Below the pieces are notes generated by a model. It saw only the letters and a program-made list of their open reading frames with translations. It was not told the origin of the DNA and did not search any database. The position numbers and the translations under genes were made by a program. Below, piece after piece: positions 62,065 to 64,000 of a stretch of 64,000 nt of DNA. Source of the DNA: Urechis unicinctus. Taxonomy: Eukaryota; Annelida; Polychaeta; Xenopneusta; Urechidae. The stretch covers positions 20,345,704 to 20,409,703 of the forward strand of contig CM067350.1 of the NCBI GenBank assembly GCA_034190875.2, given 5' to 3'. Positions within the stretch are counted from its first letter, which is position 1. Each line of letters starts with the position of its first letter.

Positions 62065-63527
62065 GATGTTCTAGGAGACCAGTTGGTGCTGTTAGAGAGC
62101 GAATCCACGCCTGACGACGCAGTTATCATCGGTGATTTCTTCCACCACATACCACGCCCCCTCTCTGTGGTGTACCTCGCCGGTGACCTGGGTCGCAGTG
62201 CCCGCCACCTCCTCACCCCGCCACGTGGCACTGAGGCGCTGATCTTGGTGCGCCCTAACCTCTCCTCCCTATCGGCCGCCGTCACAGACGTCCCTCAGAA
62301 CTCCACGCTCTGTGCGCTGTCTCTGGTTTACACACGTGTGGTGGCAGACGACATGACGCGCCTGGTGCCCGCCTCAGTCCAGGCGCTGAGTGTCCGGTCG
62401 GCTGACCTGAACGCGTCCTCCCTGGCCACCTTATGTGACCGGCTGCCTACACACGTCACCTCGCTGGACGTCAGCGCAATGAAGTAGGCGGGTCACAGGA
62501 GGATGTGTCTGGGATCAGCCGCGTCCACCACACGGGGGTTACCTCTATTAGGATGTATCAATGTGGACTGAATGGGAGAGATGTGAATCACCTTCTGCCT
62601 CCCCACCACAAGCTCAGACATGTGAACCTGAACAAAAACAAGGCGCTGGGCAGAGAAGGAGCTCGGCTCATCAGCCGGGCTCTAGAGAGCTCCGACTGCC
62701 GTCTACAATCGTTATTGCTTACTGACTGTGAACTAGATGTTATGAGTGTGATGAGTGCCCTGGCTGCCAACTCGTCCCTCACGGTGTTGGTAATGAACAG
62801 GAATGAAGTAGGCGACACCGAGGTCGAGTTCCATCAAGTCAACAACTCATTAAGGTACCTCTCCCTGGCAGGGTGCGGACTGACTGCCCCAGTGGCAGCG
62901 CATCTTGCCAGTCTGTTTCAATGTTTGTATATCAATCTGTCTCTCAATCCTCTCCATGACGAGTTCACCAAGCTGTGGTGTGTGTTAAAGCGTCTCAGTA
63001 ACCTGACAGTGTTACAGCTGGCTGCCTGCGGCATCGACGACAGTGATGTGGAGCTGATCTGCAGTCACATGCGGTCATCCTCACACATCACTGAGATCGA
63101 TGTCAGTCATAACAAACGTCTGTCATGTAAGTCTGTAGTGAAATTGTGTGGCTGTAAGAAGCTGCGTGTTGTGTGTGTTGAGCAGTGTGGATTGACGGGT
63201 GATGAGTGGAGGCGGGTGAGTGGAGCAGTGAGTGGGAACGCGCGGGTGAACGTGGTGTATATGGGTGATGTGGGTGTTGATATGAGTGGGTGTGTGAAGG
63301 CACTGGAGCGTGTCTTCAGTAGAGTATATGTGCGGGTGTCTGCGGCTGACAGGGAGAGCATGGCGAGGTGTGTGTGTGAGAGAGAGGGGCAGCTGGGGCG
63401 GCGGGGTTGGGTCGTGGTACACGACAGCAGCCAGGTGGGATACAACTCCATGCGGTGTGAGCATGTGTACAGCGTCCAGCCCCGCCCTGAGCGGCTCATG
63501 CAGCAGTGGTATTACACGTGGTCGTAA
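62065..63527 (+). CDS. NLR exon 5, leucine-rich repeats and C-terminus (one frameshift)
   Basis: After acceptor GTGTGTAG the exon opens in phase 0 with DVLGDQLVLLESEST, then YLAGDLGRSA and CALSLVYTRV lead to LRRs. Clear ribonuclease-inhibitor-type repeats include LRHVNLNKNKALGREGARLI, LQSLLLTDCEL, LRYLSLAGCGLTAPVAAHL, LTVLQLAACGIDDSDVELI and LRVVCVEQCGLTGDEWRRV. At 62485 a TAG follows SLDVSAMK; one base back, the frame continues VGGSQEDVSGISRVH into the repeats, which fits the loss of one G in AAGGTAGG. A cysteine-containing C-terminal tail after the repeats ends QQWYYTWS and TAA at 63525-63527. LRRs in NLRs sense ligand or keep NACHT inactive. Confidence 0.85.
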
Positions 63528-63577
63528 GTCAGCAGACGGTATGAGAGGGCATGGAAGTTAGGTGGTAGGTTATTGTC

Positions 63578-63603
63578 AGACTGTGTGTGTGTGTGTGTGT
63601 GTG
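63578..63603. repeat. (TG)n microsatellite in the NLR 3' UTR
   Basis: Short TGTGTG run about 50 bases after the stop codon. Confidence 0.9.
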
Positions 63604-63648
63604 TAATGGTTGCTTATTAATGTTAATTAATATATATCTACATATGTT

Positions 63649-63654
63649 AATAAA
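63649..63654 (+). terminator. Candidate poly(A) signal AATAAA of the NLR gene
   Basis: AATAAA 122 bases after the NLR stop codon, in an AT-rich 3' UTR. Confidence 0.5.
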
Positions 63655-63779
63655 TGAATTGACATATTTAGCCATTGTCATTCATTATCGGAATTATTTA
63701 ATGAATAACAAATGTGATTTTACTTCAATGCAACGCTAGCTGTCTTTTTTATAGCACAATTGAAGATAGATAGTATTCC
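63655..63779. other. Downstream flank
   Basis: No feature recognised between the poly(A) signal and the terminal tandem repeat. Confidence 0.5.
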
Positions 63780-64000
63780 AAATGAGATTAAGGTGGGGAC
63801 ATATTAGCCACAAGGTTGTTATAAGGTGGATCCAATATAGCCACACGGTTGTAATAAGGTTGAACCAATATAGCCACAATGCTGTTATAAGGTGGAACAT
63901 ATGATGGAACGTGTCGCTTTTCCAAGAAGAAAACTAGCCAGTTGGCTGTCATAAGCCGAATCCAATGCAGCCACTATGCTTTTAAAAGATAGAGCCAATT
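63780..64000. repeat. 33-bp tandem repeat running off the window
   Basis: Three consecutive 33-base units from 63800 (CAATATAGCCACAAGGTTG then TTATAAGGTGGATC), a less regular stretch, and another 33-base copy ending at about 63995. The GCCAC core recalls the 17-bp minisatellite but the unit is different. Confidence 0.85.

Noticed and set aside
62484..62520. A short intron of about 35 bases (GTAGGC to ATCAG) in the LRR exon
   Set aside because: Far below the usual metazoan intron size; one missing base gives a simpler fit.

Overview
The window is a gene-poor, repeat-rich stretch of a metazoan nuclear genome. It carries a non-LTR retrotransposon, tRNA-derived SINEs, long (TA)n tracts, several minisatellite families and a CARD-NACHT-LRR (NOD-like receptor) gene with canonical GT-AG introns. 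The NLR argues for a non-arthropod invertebrate, perhaps a lophotrochozoan or a basal deuterostome, but nothing visible fixes the phylum. Three runs of exactly 100 N (30458-30557, 45045-45144, 56729-56828) look like scaffold joins of unknown length, so order and distance across them are not certain.

Layout. 1-3.3 kb: no firm gene; a (TA)n tract followed by a cluster of CCAAAATGG-type motifs. 3.3-8.05 kb: a nearly full LINE, with ORF1 (Cys-rich PHD-like finger plus RRM-type domain) and ORF2 (APE endonuclease plus reverse transcriptase). ORF1 and ORF2 share one frame and are separated only by a single TGA, with no ATG ahead of the endonuclease; two single-base frameshifts break ORF2. 10.8-17.2 kb and 30.6-35.5 kb: two same-orientation copies of an unrecognised composite unit: a 17-bp minisatellite with higher-order structure, an 81-bp palindrome, about 3 kb of unique sequence, CCAAAATGG motifs, then (TA)n. 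17.2-30.4 kb: AT-rich, with diverged repeats whose minus-strand translations look like decayed seven-transmembrane receptor pieces, a 1.15-kb TA-rich block and one SINE. 37.2-39.8 kb: broken SAP-SWIM and hAT-like genes and one unrecognised 188-codon ORF. 45-56 kb: a diverged, partly tandem multi-copy unit holding at least four copies of a segment that encodes one transmembrane helix, plus a second SINE inserted in only one copy. 56.8-63.5 kb: a five-exon CARD-NACHT-LRR gene on the plus strand, with a 27-bp minisatellite in its last intron and two single-base frameshifts. The window ends in a 33-bp tandem repeat.

Only the NLR gene is a good candidate for a host gene, and even it needs a sequence check because its two breaks have the same form (one G missing after AAG). 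Most of the rest is mobile DNA, its remains, or tandem repeats. Many long minus-strand open frames come from the 17-bp minisatellite, which has no stop in any frame, and are not genes.
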